From NCBI GenBank assembly GCA_963921825.1, contig OY997592.1, positions 55,696,336 to 55,760,335 on the forward strand: 64,000 bases of DNA, written 5' to 3'. This document shows positions 1-10,640 of this stretch, piece after piece; positions within the stretch are counted from its first letter, which is position 1; each line of letters opens with the position of its first letter. The position numbers and the translations under genes were made by a program. The notes below the pieces were generated by a model. It was not told where the DNA came from. It was given only the letters and a program-made list of their open reading frames with translations, and did no database searches. This DNA is from Erodium maritimum (lineage: Eukaryota > Streptophyta > Magnoliopsida > Geraniales > Geraniaceae).

Positions 1-16
1 CTATATATATATATAT

Positions 17-1613
17 GGAGGCTTTCAGGTGGGAACCCCTCTTAAAATGTGAACATGCGAACTCAACAACAACATGACACGTGTCGCGCTTAGAAATGCT
101 CATCTTTTTTTCCCCACCAAGTTCATTAATTTAACTTTTCCCACTTCGTTTCAACTCCGATTTAATTTTTTTTTTGCGCCAATATTCTTATTTTTTTAAG
201 AGCTTTCTAACAAGTAGTGGATTGCATATATTTTGATGTGTTTTTGAATACGTGTGTGGATGTGTGAATATGAGTGCGAAAAGTGTGATGTGTTTTTGCA
301 AATTTAGTGTATATGGTTTGCGGATTTAGTGTATATGGTTTGCGGATTTAGTGTATATGTTTTGCGGATTTAGTGTATATGGTTTGCGAATTTAGTGTTT
401 TTTGCAAATTTAGTGTATATGGTTTGCGGATTTAGTGTATATGGTTTGCGAATTTAGTGTAATTTTCACACTTTTGTATGCAATAACCTTGGTCTTGGCC
501 ACCTGAATGTATCCAACATTATAGATTGAGCAATAATGGGCAAAAATGGGATATGGAGTCTGAATCAATAATCCAGAAGTGTTAGATGATATAATGTAGT
601 GTAATCCCTTGTCATATAATGACACAGAGGATGTATATTTATATATATTAGCAGTTATACAATGCTTCAACATAACTACATCATAACTACAATTATAACT
701 TACAATAACTATAATATAACTGCTAATAATAAGGATCACTTCTCTTGAAATCTCTAATAGCAAGCCTTTTTCCTTGGACAACAACTACTTTCAGCAACCC
801 CACAGACTCCTCCATCATGTTATACCAAAATCTACATAGTCATATTTGTGAATTGAATCAGTACCAAAAGACTCTAGTCTTCAAAACACAAACATAAAGC
901 AAATCCAAGACTCCAAAAGAAGCTACTTTAGGAAGAAACTAAAACTGGGTTTGGTTCCAAGAGATGAATTTGTAACTTGGTATCAAGCTACCATCATAAA
1001 AACATGAATTAAAGCTGAAATCAACAATATCAACAATATCCAAGCTGTAACATGGTATCTAGCAATCAATTCAAGTTAGGTTATTGCATACAAAAGTGTG
1101 AAAATTACACTAAATTCGCAAACCATATACACTAAATTCGCAAACCATATACACTAAATCCGCAAACCATATACACTATATCCGCAAATCATATACACTA
1201 AATCCGCAAACCATATACATTAAATTTGCAAAACACACTAAATTCGCAAACCATATACACTAAATTTACAAACCATATGCACTAAATCCGCAAACCATTT
1301 AAACTAAATCCGCAAACCATATACACTAAATTTGCAAAACACATCACACTTTTCGCACTCATATTCACACATCCACACACGTATTCAAAAACACATCAAA
1401 ATATATGCAATCCACTACTTGTTAGAAAGCTCTTGAAAAAATAAGAATATCGGCGCAAGAAAAAATGAAATCGGAGTTGAAACGAAACGGGAAAAATCGA
1501 ATTAATAAACTTGATTATAACAAAAAGGGGCATTTTCTGAGCGCGACACATGGCGCAATCTGGTTGAGTTCGCAGGTTCACACCGTAATTCATGGTTCGC
1601 ACCTGATTGCTCT

Positions 1614-1615
<2 letters not shown>
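17..1615. mobile_element. Fold-back DNA element with ~490-bp terminal inverted repeats, in a TA microsatellite
   Basis: The left arm (about 17-490) is repeated in reverse complement at about 1080-1615, down to the innermost tract CTTTTGTATGCAATAACC at both arm ends. Outer ends read GGAGGCTTTCAGGTGGGAACC and, on the other strand, GGAGAGCAATCAGGTGCGAACC. Both ends abut (TA)n, so the target is a TA repeat. Each arm carries a run of a 21-bp unit (TTAGTGTATATGGTTTGCGGA) with small variants. The 590-bp centre holds only a 124-codon minus-strand frame (410-784) that partly overlaps the arm and that I do not recognise. No transposase is visible, so this is a non-autonomous element. The family is unassigned. 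Confidence 0.75.

Positions 1616-1665
<50 letters not shown>
1616..1665. repeat. (TA)n microsatellite between two fold-back elements
   Basis: About 50 bp of pure TA separates the right end of the first fold-back element from the left end of the second. It is probably an expanded target or duplication shared by both insertions. Confidence 0.9.
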
Positions 1666-1667
<2 letters not shown>

Positions 1668-1987
1668 ATTGGTATCAAATACAAACCACCCCTTATTGTG
1701 CAAACTACGAACTCACCAGGTGCTGACACGTGGGCGCGTGCGCTACTGGTGCGCGCGCATAGTGCTAATAGTTTGGGCGCACAGTGCTAATAGTTTGGCA
1801 CTGTGCTAAACTATTAGCACCGTGCGCGCGCGTGGTCAACACGCTCACGCGCGCGGGCAGAGGCGCGCGCGAATCTGCCACATGTCAGCATCGCGCGCGC
1901 TCTGCTGACGTCACTTTGACCGCATCCTGTGGCTTAGATTGGTTCGTAGTTTGCACAATAAGGATGGTTTTCACTGGATAGCTACCC
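1666..1987. mobile_element. Second TA-flanked MITE with GC-rich hairpin core
   Basis: This is a 322-bp element bordered by TA repeats. Its ends are inverted copies: GGATTGGTATCAAATACAAACC on the left against GGGTAGCTATCCAGTGAAAACC on the right, both followed by the box TTATTGTGCAAACTACGAAC. The core is very GC-rich (GCGCGC runs) and contains a hairpin whose arms are GTGCTAATAGTTT and AAACTATTAGCAC near 1780-1825. The terminal pattern GG..(ATC/TCA)..AACC with a downstream CGAAC box resembles that of the neighbouring element, so they are probably one superfamily. Long frames over it are chance. Confidence 0.7.
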
Positions 1988-2600
1988 TATATATATATAT
2001 TATCTTCAGGGGATGATAGCGTATCGATTGTCAATGCAAGTACTAATATCAAGATGAAGAGGATTTACTGTGGTCCAGGACATGGCGTCAGGTATATATT
2101 ACTATTTTCACAACTCCAACACATACAAATTTGAAGGTCAAATAGCGAAAAATAACACTTACACTATCATCCGTACAAATTGAAGCACCTACAAATCAAA
2201 ACAAGCAACACACAAATTGCAGCACCTACAAATCAAAACAAGCAACACAAAACATACGGAATCAGAAGCCCTAACATGGAAGGAGCGGTGCCCTAACCTG
2301 CAACAAAATGAATCGAGCTGGGTATGGAGCTGTGCCCATATATAGTCCATGGAATCGAGGTGTCGGGACCTTCCACTCCCTTATCGCATTCATTGAGGTT
2401 GATTGAGATGCCGAGCTGAAAGCCGTGGAGTCCAAGGAATTGAAGAGACGAAGAAGAGCCGGAGTGGAAGAGACGAAGAAGAGTCGGACTGTGTGGGCAT
2501 CACGCGACTAAGCCAAACCGGGTCGCGTCAATTTGGGAGGGGTTACGCGCACAGGGAGGAAGCGCGTGAATTGGGTTTAGATGTTGTCTTTTGAGATATA
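1988..2600. other. Intergenic, no gene seen; short direct duplication
   Basis: No convincing coding potential. A 37-bp unit beginning GCACCTACAAATCAAAAC is present twice in tandem at about 2185-2255. Confidence 0.5.
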
Positions 2601-3022
2601 ATAGATTATACAAAAAAAAAATTGGTGCCCCCCTCACTTGAAAAGTTAGATACAAAGTCATTAATTCTTGTGGATGAGTCACTTCCAAGTGTTAGTCATG
2701 CCATGGTGGTGGCCATCAAGTTGTACAAGTGTTGGTACACATGTTCTACAACACTCTCTTTTGGACACCATCATTTATGAATACATCAAACGCGTCTTAA
2801 GTTGCCACATTAAAAACCTTCTCAGGAAAACTCGGTGGGACAAAAACCTGTAAAAAAAACGTGCAACGTGCAAAACGTGCTTGATGCTGCCTCGTTAAAA
2901 ACCTTTCCAAGAAAACCATCTGGGAAAAAACTCGGATAAGGGAAAAAGAGTAAAGCACACAAAATTTGTCTCCCCCTGACTTCAGGCAGACTACTTTGCT
3001 TGCTTGGTAAAGCGACGCATGC
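2600..3022 (-). mobile_element. Ty1/copia fossil, 3' part (LTR edge, PPT, 3' internal motif)
   Basis: On the minus strand an LTR start TGTTGTAGAACATG lies at 2753, preceded by a purine-rich tract (plus-strand CTCTCTTTTGG, 2754-2764). Next comes a region with the motif TTAAAAACCTTTCCAAGAAA...GGATAAGGGAAAAAGAG that also occurs beside the Copia LTR at 60170. At the outer edge (about 2608-2655) the sequence resembles the end of the CAGTGGCGGATCC repeat at 20920. The rest of this Copia lies beyond the inserted Gypsy, from about 9057. The element is broken. Confidence 0.65.
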
Positions 3023-4780
3023 TGTAAGAACCACTCCCAGTCAACGCCAATCAAATCGGCGAAAAACAGGAAAAATTAAAATTTTGGGACATACACTTAA
3101 ATGAACCTAAATTTGACCCCGAGGGTCATACCGGACATAAGTTGACACCGATATCGATCAAAGTGAGTCTGGGGGACTCAGGGCAACTTTCTGACCAGTT
3201 TGGGAAAGGTTGACTTTTTGCCGGAAATATCAACCGAGCGACGTTTTGGTCCGTTCGAGGTCCGTTTTGGATCCAAAAAGCTTAACCGTCGTGAAAACGG
3301 TCTTAGTTGAGTCGTTTACTTGTAGCCCGTGAAGTTTCGTAATTTCTTGGAAAATGGGCACGTTCGGGGCCCGAGACGGCCAAATTTCGCGAATCTGACT
3401 GAAAAATACCTAGAAGATATTTTCTAAAAGGGGTGGGACCCACTTGCCACTTGTCACACAAGTGGTGGTGTTAGGTAACTTTGAACAAAACAAAAAGGAA
3501 ATGAGTGGTAGTTTGTAAATAAGAAGAGATTGGTTTGGTTTTTAAAACAAATTAAAAGGAAATGAAAGGGGCAGTGTCGACAAATCAAAAAAAAGAAGAG
3601 AAGGAGGAGAGAGAAAGAAGAGAGAAGAAGGAGAAGGAGAGAAGGAAAAGAAAAAGGGTTAGGGATTTGCGATTTCCCAACGATCCAACCGACGGATCGT
3701 CTCAACGGTTGAAGAATCGAGCTCCCATCATCATTCCCTACGGTGAGAACCTAATTGATTTTCGTTTTGGTACGTTTAAAAGTTAGGGTTTGTGTTTAAA
3801 CGGGTTAAATATGGATGAGTCGAGGTGTAGGGTTCGTTGGGAACGTTTTGGAGCGAAAATTGATCGGTTTCCGGTGACCGGAGGCTCGGGGGAGCTCCAG
3901 CCACCGTGGGTGGTGGCTGGCCGGAGCTAGGACAGGCCACCATTGTGCTGAACCGGCCCAAAACCGGTCCAGCCACCCACGGGTCTTGATGGCCGGGTGG
4001 GGCCCACGTTTTTGGGTCTCGGGTTTTCGTGTTCGGGTGGTTTAGGACGATCCCCAAGTCGTTAACCCACACCCGGAACGAATTTTGGATTTAAATTGTA
4101 AAAGTTGGAAATGACGGGTTTAGAAACTTTAAACGCGAATTAAATTGCTCAGAAGTAGGAAATTGATTCCGTCGATTGCATTGGAACCCTTGAACTATTC
4201 TAAGATCGTAGAAACGAAAACGGGAATTTTCGGAGCCCTAGAAGGGCGTTTTCCAATCCCGGGCAGATTCGCCGAGCCGGGCGAATCGGGCCTTTTCGGG
4301 CCCATTATTGACAATGTCGAGTAATTGGGAAGTTTAGGAGTGATCAACATTACCGGGGTTGCGTTTGGGCGTCTAATTCTTTAATTTCAGTTTTTGCCTG
4401 CAAACTTAAAAAGTGTTTTAATTGTGATCTTGTTAGACTGTGCCGGGGACCGCGGAAAGGGAAAGCGAGGCGAGTGATTGTGAGCACGCCGGAGCTTGGT
4501 TGTGAACTTTTGGGAAAGCGTACGAGGTAGGTAAAAGTAGCCGGATCTCGGCCTTGACTAGGGAAAGTTAACAGTAGAAATGCATGTGACACTTGGTAGT
4601 GTCGTAGGATAAGTAAGTTTATCGAACACTAGAAATGCAGGCGGCACTTAGTGTTGTTGTATGATACGTGAACGTATCGAACAATAGAAATGCATGTGAC
4701 ACTTAGGAGTGTCGTAGGATAAGTGAACATATCGAACCTTAGAAATATGTGTGGCTTTTAGTTGTGCCCCGAGGTCGATT

Positions 4781-5340
4781 GAATTGTTTGTGTCTTGGGT
4801 GGCCATGAGTGCCCGTGGGGAGTTGAACCCGTGTTTTACTGTTTGTGTGTCTTGGGTGGCCATGAGTGCCCGTGGGGAGTTGAACCTGTGTGTTACTGTT
4901 GGTGTGTCGTGGGTGGCCATGTGTGCCTTTGGGGTGTTGAACCCGTGTGTTACTGTTGGCGTGTCGTGGGTGGCCATGTGTGCCTTTGGGGTGTTGAACC
5001 CGTGTGTTACTGCTGGTGTGTCGTGGGTGGCCATGTGTTCCTTTGGGGCGTTGAACCCGTGTGTTACTGTTGGCGTGTCGTGGGTGGCCATGTGTGCCTT
5101 TGGGGTGTTGAACTCGTGTGTTACTGTTGGTGTGTCGTGGGTGGCCATGTGTGCCTTTGGGGCGTTGAACCCGTGTGTTACTATTGGTGTGTCGTGAGTG
5201 GCCATGTGTGCCTTTGGGGTGTTAAACCATGTATTACTGTTGGTGTGTCGTGGGTGGCCATGTGTGCCTTTGGGGTGTTGACCCGTGTATTACTGTTGGT
5301 GTGTCGTGGGTGGCCATGAGTGCCTTTGGGGTGTTGAATC
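4781..5340. repeat. 57-bp minisatellite inside the LTR, about 10 units
   Basis: The unit reads GTGTGTCGTGGGTGGCCATG, continuing through TTTGGGG and GTTGAACCCGTGTGTTAC. Because 57 is divisible by 3, all six frames can stay open. That explains the overlapping 150-185-codon frames on both strands here, which I do not call as genes. Confidence 0.85.
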
Positions 5341-5364
5341 TTGGGTGTTGATTATGATTGCCTG

Positions 5365-5579
5365 AGGTTGGGGGCCCGCCTGACAATAAAAGGGTCCTGT
5401 GGTCGCGCGCGTGGGGGTTGGCTAGCCTTCCGACTAACCATCGGTAAAGTTGTGCATTCTTCTGCGACGAGGTTGGGGGCCCGCCTGACAATAAAGGGGT
5501 TCTGTGGTCGCGCGCGTGGGGGTTGGCTAGCCTTCCGACTAACCATCGGTAAAGTTGTGCATTCTTCGGCGATGAAGGG
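5365..5579. repeat. 105-bp direct duplication inside the LTR
   Basis: Two tandem units start AGGTTGGGGGCCCGCCTGAC at 5365 and 5470 with very few differences. The period is again a multiple of 3, giving spurious frames. Confidence 0.85.
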
Positions 5580-6319
5580 CGGCTCCCCTTCCGACTAGCT
5601 ATCGGAAAAGTATTACGGTATATGTCGCTAACAAGTCGACCGCCTGGCTCGACTGCGTTCGGGGGAAGTTGCGTGGGGCAGGCTCGAGCCCAGCCGGTTA
5701 GCAACCGGCACTGAGCAGCTGGAGTGCGGTCCTTTGTGATCTTGATTGTTGTGTGCGGTCCTTTGTGATCTTGATTGTTGTGTGCGGTCCTTTGTGATCT
5801 TGGGTGTTGTGTGGTCGTTATTTGCGTTTTTGGGTTGATGTCGTAACCGCTGTGTCAGGTCTACGTTACGCGTCCGAATTTTAGTTGGGGAAAGTGACAG
5901 TTTTCGTGTGACAGTCGGGTTACTTGAGTTTGGGGATAGTAGTCCCGGGTGTTTGGGTTGTTGTTGGTGTTTCCGGTATTTTCCTGCTAGTATGTCGTAG
6001 TCAGTCTGGTATCCGTGGTGGTGAGCGAACGCTCACCCCTAGCTGCTTTTCCTACAGGTACTGGTCGCGAGACGGACTAGGGGAACTCTCGAAGCTTGAG
6101 GAGCTGGGAGCGGGAGTCCGGGTTTTTGGGGAGTTTAGCGACGTACGCTTTGTTTATTTTGTCCGCTTGTTTTGGACGTACTTTTAAGTTGTAAACTATT
6201 ATTTTGACTAATTAAATGGTGATTTTAAGCGGTTTACTTAAAAGGGTTTGAAAATTTGTTTTATTGTTTCACCGTTCGCGTTCCGGGATCGGTTCTACCG
6301 AATTTGGGGCGTGACAGTT

Positions 6320-6331
6320 TGGTATCAGAGC
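6320..6331 (+). other. Primer-binding site (initiator tRNA-Met type)
   Basis: TGGTATCAGAGC lies three bases after the LTR end GTGACA. This is the usual plant retrotransposon primer site complementary to the 3' end of initiator methionine tRNA. Confidence 0.85.
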
Positions 6332-7067
6332 TCGAGGTTTCACACCTCGAACTGTACGTCAATTAGTTGGGGGAGTCGAGTCAGTAAAAGTCCCGTCGTG
6401 CGTTGGTTGCGCAAGTCGGAAACCGTGTGTAGACCCGTAGTGACAGGAGTCATGTTTGTTGTTGTGTGTATGTTCAGTACCGTGGTTACTGTCATAATGT
6501 TGGTGTGTTGCTGCGTGAAACGTTTTTTAAGCTGTCGCGACTCGACTCAGGAGCGCTCCTGTAGTCGAACGTGACGGTGCTTATATCAAGTGGGTACAAT
6601 GTAGTTCGGGGACGCCTGGACCGGGTTGTAACTACGTGATGTCAAAAATGAGGTTTTATGATGAAAGGGAGAAAGGTTTTAAAGTTGGTTGGCCATGTGG
6701 GCGTGTTTTAAATTGGTCGGCCCTGTGGGCGTGTTTTTAAATTTGTTGGCCCGGTGGGCGTGTTTGATGTTGGTCGGCCTTGTCGGCTTGTGATTGAGGT
6801 TGGGTGACTTGATTTTGTTTGTGAGTCGTGTGCAGTTTTTGTGTTGTTATTGAGTGACGTTGTTCACGTTTGTGTCGAGTCGTGTTGAGATCTCCCTTAC
6901 GTGAGCGAGTAATTGAGGTGTTAATAGCGTGAGCAGTGTGGCGTTTTAGTAACGAGTACGCTAGAGTAGGCGTAGGCGGTGTGAACGCTAGTATATTGAG
7001 CACGTCGTCATTGTATAAGTTCGCAAACTAAGCGTTTGCGTGTATCGGTGTAGAGGATACCGACTAC
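6332..7067 (+). other. Gypsy leader (untranslated)
   Basis: Sequence between the primer site and the gag start, with no supported frame. A degenerate ~35-bp unit (TTGGTCGGCC..GTGGGCGTGTTTT) repeats about four times at 6680-6800. Confidence 0.5.
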
Positions 7068-8198
7068 ATGGCACGTGGCAGGAGAGGACGATCAGTCGGG
7101 GCACCGGAACGGACGTCCACACGTGGCAAGAGAAGACGATCAGCTGGGGCACCGGGACGGATGCCCACCGTCGAACCCGCTGAGTCCACGGAAGCCAAGG
7201 GTACTCCCGTCGGGGAGGACAGGTGGAACGACGCAGGACCATCTGTGGGCACGCCCAGCGTCCCACAGGTCGCAGACCCACCCACTGCGACCGCTCTAGA
7301 TGAGCTGACCCGGACGGTGCAGAGCTTGGTGGCGATCATCGCCCGTAGGGAGTCTGCATCGCCAGCTCCGGAGACAGCAGTCGTTCCAGCGAGGCTCGTT
7401 CAGCCCGAAGGCCATACGGCCCGGACACAGCTGGATTTCTTGAAGCTGGGCATACCTACGTTCGTCGGGGAACCGAACCCCGACATAGCCGAGAGATGGC
7501 TGGAGCAGGTCACTCGGGACCTGGACACGTCAGGCATCGAAGACGGTCACACTAGGGTGTCATTTGCAGCTCATCAGCTGAGGGACAGCGCCTACCACTG
7601 GTGGGGGTGCGTACGGGACAGAGTCGGAGACGACTACAGTATCTTCGAGACGGCCTTTCTGGAGCAGTATTTCCCCGAGTCGGCCAGGGTGGACCGACAT
7701 CAGCAGTTCCTGGAACTGCAACAGGACGGAGCGTCAGTGGTAGAGTATGAGGCCAGATTCACGGCCACGACCCGATTTGCACCAGAAATGGTGGCGATAG
7801 AGCAGAACCGTTGCCGGCGGTTCGAGGCGGGGTTGAGGCCGACGATTCGAGATCGAGTCCTCGCCCTGAGGTTGTGGGTTTACTCAGAACTCGTAGACAC
7901 TGCAGCGATAGTGGAGCAGAGTCTCCGAGATGCAGCGAGGATCAGTGAGGTTCGGCAGCGACCGACCAGTATTGCGGGACCGTCCGAGTCTCGAGATCAG
8001 AGGAGACAGAAGGCCGGGGGGTTCTTTCAGCCACAGGCTCAGCAGGGCGGATCGAGACAGATGGGGTCGGTGGCGTCATTAGGGCCAGTCGCTTCAGAGA
8101 GGGGCCGATATGTTTTACCTACGGGCAGCCAGGCCAGATGCGGCGAGAGTGTCCGATGGGAGGAGGGCCCGCGGCACCACCAGTGGTCAGACAGATAG
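7068..8198 (+). CDS. gag: Gypsy gag polyprotein (fossil element)
   Basis: A 376-codon frame starts ATGGCACGTGGCAGGAG. The N-terminus is basic and low complexity. A Retrotrans_gag domain spans about residues 120-290, with family hallmarks LDFLKLGIPTFVGEPNP, the helix around AYHWWGCVRD, and FLEQYFPES...FLELQQDGASVVEYEARF. It would form the virus-like particle that packages element RNA. A CCHC knuckle follows at 8234-8275. The base composition is GC-rich compared with the AT-rich flanks. It is a fossil, and no pol follows it. Confidence 0.8.
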   Translation: MARGRRGRSVGAPERTSTRGKRRRSAGAPGRMPTVEPAESTEAKGTPVGEDRWNDAGPSVGTPSVPQVADPPTATALDELTRTVQSLVAIIARRESASPAPETAVVPARLVQPEGHTARTQLDFLKLGIPTFVGEPNPDIAERWLEQVTRDLDTSGIEDGHTRVSFAAHQLRDSAYHWWGCVRDRVGDDYSIFETAFLEQYFPESARVDRHQQFLELQQDGASVVEYEARFTATTRFAPEMVAIEQNRCRRFEAGLRPTIRDRVLALRLWVYSELVDTAAIVEQSLRDAARISEVRQRPTSIAGPSESRDQRRQKAGGFFQPQAQQGGSRQMGSVASLGPVASERGRYVLPTGSQARCGESVRWEEGPRHHQWSDR

Positions 8199-8233
8199 AC
8201 CAGGGCAGGGGACCGATGGGCGGCAGTGCCAGA

Positions 8234-8275
8234 TGCCACCGGTGCGGCCGGATTGGACACCTAGTTGGGGCATGT
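8234..8275 (+). other. CCHC zinc-knuckle segment of the gag region
   Basis: The translation CHRCGRIGHLVGAC fits CX2CX4HX4C exactly, the nucleic-acid-binding knuckle found at the C-terminus of Gypsy Gag. Confidence 0.75.
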
Positions 8276-8392
8276 CCTGAGTGGGGCGGGAAAGCGTCGG
8301 TGCAGCGATCGCGGTTTTTCGCACACAGTGTAGTCACCTATCGGTTCGACTCCGGAGGTACGTTTGTTTTAAATTTCGCGGACGAAATTCCT

Positions 8393-8405
8393 TTAAGGGG
8401 GGTAG
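8393..8405 (+). other. Polypurine tract
   Basis: TTTAAGGGGGGTAGA immediately precedes TGTAAGAACC of the 3' LTR copy (8408). This is the plus-strand priming site of the Gypsy. The same tract is seen in reverse beside the LTR at 24854. Confidence 0.8.
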
Positions 8406-8407
8406 AT

Positions 8408-9056
8408 TGTAAGAACCACTCCCAGTCAACGCCAGTCAAATCAGCGAAAAACAAGAAAATTTAAAATTTTGGGACATACACTTAAATGAACCTAAATTAG
8501 ACCCCGAGGGTCATACCGGACTTAAGTTGACCCTGATATCGATCAAAGTGAGTCTGGGGACTCAGGGCAACTTTCTGACCAGTTTGGGAAAGGTTGACTT
8601 TTTGCCGGAAATGTCAACCGAGCGACGTTTTGGTCCGTTCGAGGTCCGTTTTGGATCCAAAAAGCTTAACCGTCGTGACAGCGGTCTTAGTTGAGCCGTT
8701 TCCTTGTAACCCGTGAAGTTTCGTAATTTCTTGGAAAATGGGCACATTCGGGGCCCGAGACGGCCGAATTTCGTGAATCTGACTGAAAAATACCTAGAAG
8801 ATATTTTCTAAAAGGGGTGAGACCCACTTTCCACTTGTCACACAAGTGGCGGTGTTAGGTAACTTTGACAAAACAAAAAGGAAATGAGTGCTAGTTTGTA
8901 AATAAGAAGAGATTGGTTTGGTTTTTAAAACAAATTAAAAGGAAATGAAAGGGGAAGTGTCGGACAAATCAAAAAATAAAAGGAGGAGAGAGAAAGAAGA
9001 GAGAAGAAGGAAAAGTAGAGAAGGAAAAGAAAAAGGAAAAAAGGTTAGGGCTTTGC
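8408..9056 (+). repeat. 3' LTR copy of the gag-only Gypsy (partial)
   Basis: Matches 3023-3672 of the 5' LTR with a few percent difference. The neighbouring sequence from about 9057 is Copia. Only the first fifth of the LTR is represented here. Confidence 0.8.
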
Positions 9057-10640
9057 GATGGAAGAATGCCGATTAAGCATAACACATGCTTCAAAACGGA
9101 TCGCAAGAATACACATTCTCGGTTAGCTTCATGTAGCGCCACAATCTCCGAGTGGTTCGAGGATGTCGCAACCAAAGTTTGCTTCGTAAAGCGCCAGGAA
9201 ATGGCTGTTTCACTGCGGGTGAAAACATATCATGTCTGGGAGCGAGCTTTGTGAGGATCTGATAAATAGCCTGCATCCGCATATCCAACCAGGCCGACGC
9301 TCCCCCTGGACTTAGAATACATAAGTCCCAAATCTCTGGTCCTGCTCAGATAACGAAATACATGCTTGATACCGTTCCAATGTCGTCGAGTGAGTTCTGA
9401 ACTGAACCTGGCAAGTACATTTACTGCGAATGCTATGTCAGGTCGCGTACATTGTGCCAAATACAACAAACCCCCAATAGCATTTAGATATGGTACTTCA
9501 AGACCGACTATCTCTTCATCTGCTTCCTTGAGACGGAATGGATATCTTCTGGGATCTAAAGAACAGACAACCATTGGAGTACTGAGAGGGTGAGAATTAT
9601 TCATACTAAAACGCTTCAAGAGCTTTTCAACATATGCAGATTGATGGATCAAAATGCCATCAGACAGATGCTCGAGCTGCAGGCCGAGACAATGTCTAGT
9701 CCTTCCCAAATCTTTCATTTCGAATTCTCTTTTCAGATAATCTGAAGCTTTGAGGATCTCTTCTAGAGTCCCAATCAGATTTATGTCATCAACGTATACT
9801 GCTATAATAACAAAACCGGAGGTTGTTTTCTTAATGAACACACATGGACAAATAACATCGTTCTTAATGCCTTCTTTGGTAAGGTATTCGCTAAGGCGAT
9901 GATACCACATCCTACCATATTGTTTTAGTCCATACAAAGATTTTTGTAATTTTATTGAACACATATCTCTAGGGATATCTATCATTGCTTCATGCAATCT
10001 CAACCCATCGGGGGAGTTTCATATAGATATCAGTGTTCAAATTATCATGCAGGTAAGCAGTCACAACGTCCATCATGCACATATCAAGTCCTTCAGAGGC
10101 TGATAGGCAGATCAAATATCTGAAAGTGATCATATCCATTACTGGGGAATATGTCTCATCAAAATTGAGTCCTAGTCGTTGAGAGAATCCTTGAGCCACA
10201 AGTCTAGCCTTATATCGGGCGACTTCATTTTTCTCATTTCGTTTCCTTGTAAATACCCACTTGTAACCAACAGGGTTGACATCTTCTGGTGTCTTAGAAA
10301 CGGGCCCAAAACTTGGCGTTTCGCCAATGACGCCAATTCTGCCTGAATTGCTTCTTCCCACATAGGTCAGTCATCCCTGTGACGGCATTCGTCGATGCTT
10401 CGGGGCTCAAAATCAAAATCATTTATGATCTCGTTGGCCACTGCGAACGCAAAGACTTCATCAACAATAATTTTCTCATTTCTTAACTCTTCAGGAGTAT
10501 TAGAGTCTTCTGGTACTTCTGGACCGATTGGTTCTTCTGGAACTGGTTCTGGTAGTTCTTCTAGAACTACCTCTGGTAATGAGGCTTTTTCATTGGCTGG
10601 TTCTTCCGGAACCACTGTTTTCTTATCCCCTCTATTTTTT
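9057..10640 (-). mobile_element. Ty1/copia fossil, pol part (RNase H, reverse transcriptase, hinge)
   Basis: On the minus strand the translation shows Copia RNase H-type sequence (SEIVALHEANRECVFLRS, near 9150), a reverse transcriptase segment at 9230-10003 with KSLYGLKQYGRMWYHRL and the catalytic YVDD box, and the family sequence RPDIAFAVNVLARFSS. Upstream is the start of the RT domain (10000-10361: YKWVFTRKRNEKN...YKARLVAQGFSQR), then a Glu/Pro-rich hinge (10367-10615). It is the continuation of the fossil at 2600-3022. It is broken in several places and abuts a LINE at about 10641. Confidence 0.8.

Larger units (their letters stand above)
3023..6316 (+). repeat. 5' long terminal repeat of the gag-only Gypsy
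   Basis: Starts TGTAAGAACCACTCCCAGTC and ends GGGGCGTGACA just before the primer-binding site. The same start recurs at 8408 after a polypurine tract. It holds the 57-bp array (4781-5340), a 105-bp unit present twice (from 5365 and 5470) and a ~28-bp unit repeated three times (about 5733-5810). The LTR at 55187-58397 is the same family: its reverse complement begins TGTAATAACCACTCCCGGTC. Frames inside are minisatellite by-products. Confidence 0.85.
3023..9056 (+). mobile_element. Ty3/gypsy-type LTR element, gag only, nested in Copia
   Basis: The order is a 3.29-kb 5' LTR (3023-6316), primer-binding site, leader, gag (7068-8198), a CCHC zinc knuckle, polypurine tract, and then a 3' LTR copy that is incomplete here (8408-9056). 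I see no protease, reverse transcriptase or integrase sequence between gag and the polypurine tract. This resembles the known non-autonomous gag-bearing long-LTR elements of plants (TR-GAG/LARD type). By eye, the two LTRs differ at about 25 places in the first ~560 bp. That is a few percent, which would mean an insertion within the last few million years if plant neutral rates near 1e-8 apply. It is broken at its right side. Confidence 0.8.

Noticed and set aside
295-470. Regular short repeats in the first element
   Set aside because: A 21-bp tandem unit in a transposon arm, mirrored in the other arm; not an array with spacers.
4781-5340. Regularly spaced direct repeats that might suggest a CRISPR-like array
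   Set aside because: Units are contiguous with no unique spacers, lie inside a plant LTR, and no cas-like gene is present. It is a minisatellite.
4648-5704. Several long overlapping frames on both strands (up to 185 codons) with regular repeats
   Set aside because: They are read-outs of the 57-bp and 105-bp LTR minisatellites, whose periods are multiples of 3. The repetitive peptides match no protein.
7064-7339. Minus-strand and alternate frames over gag
   Set aside because: GC-rich shadow frames of the gag coding sequence.
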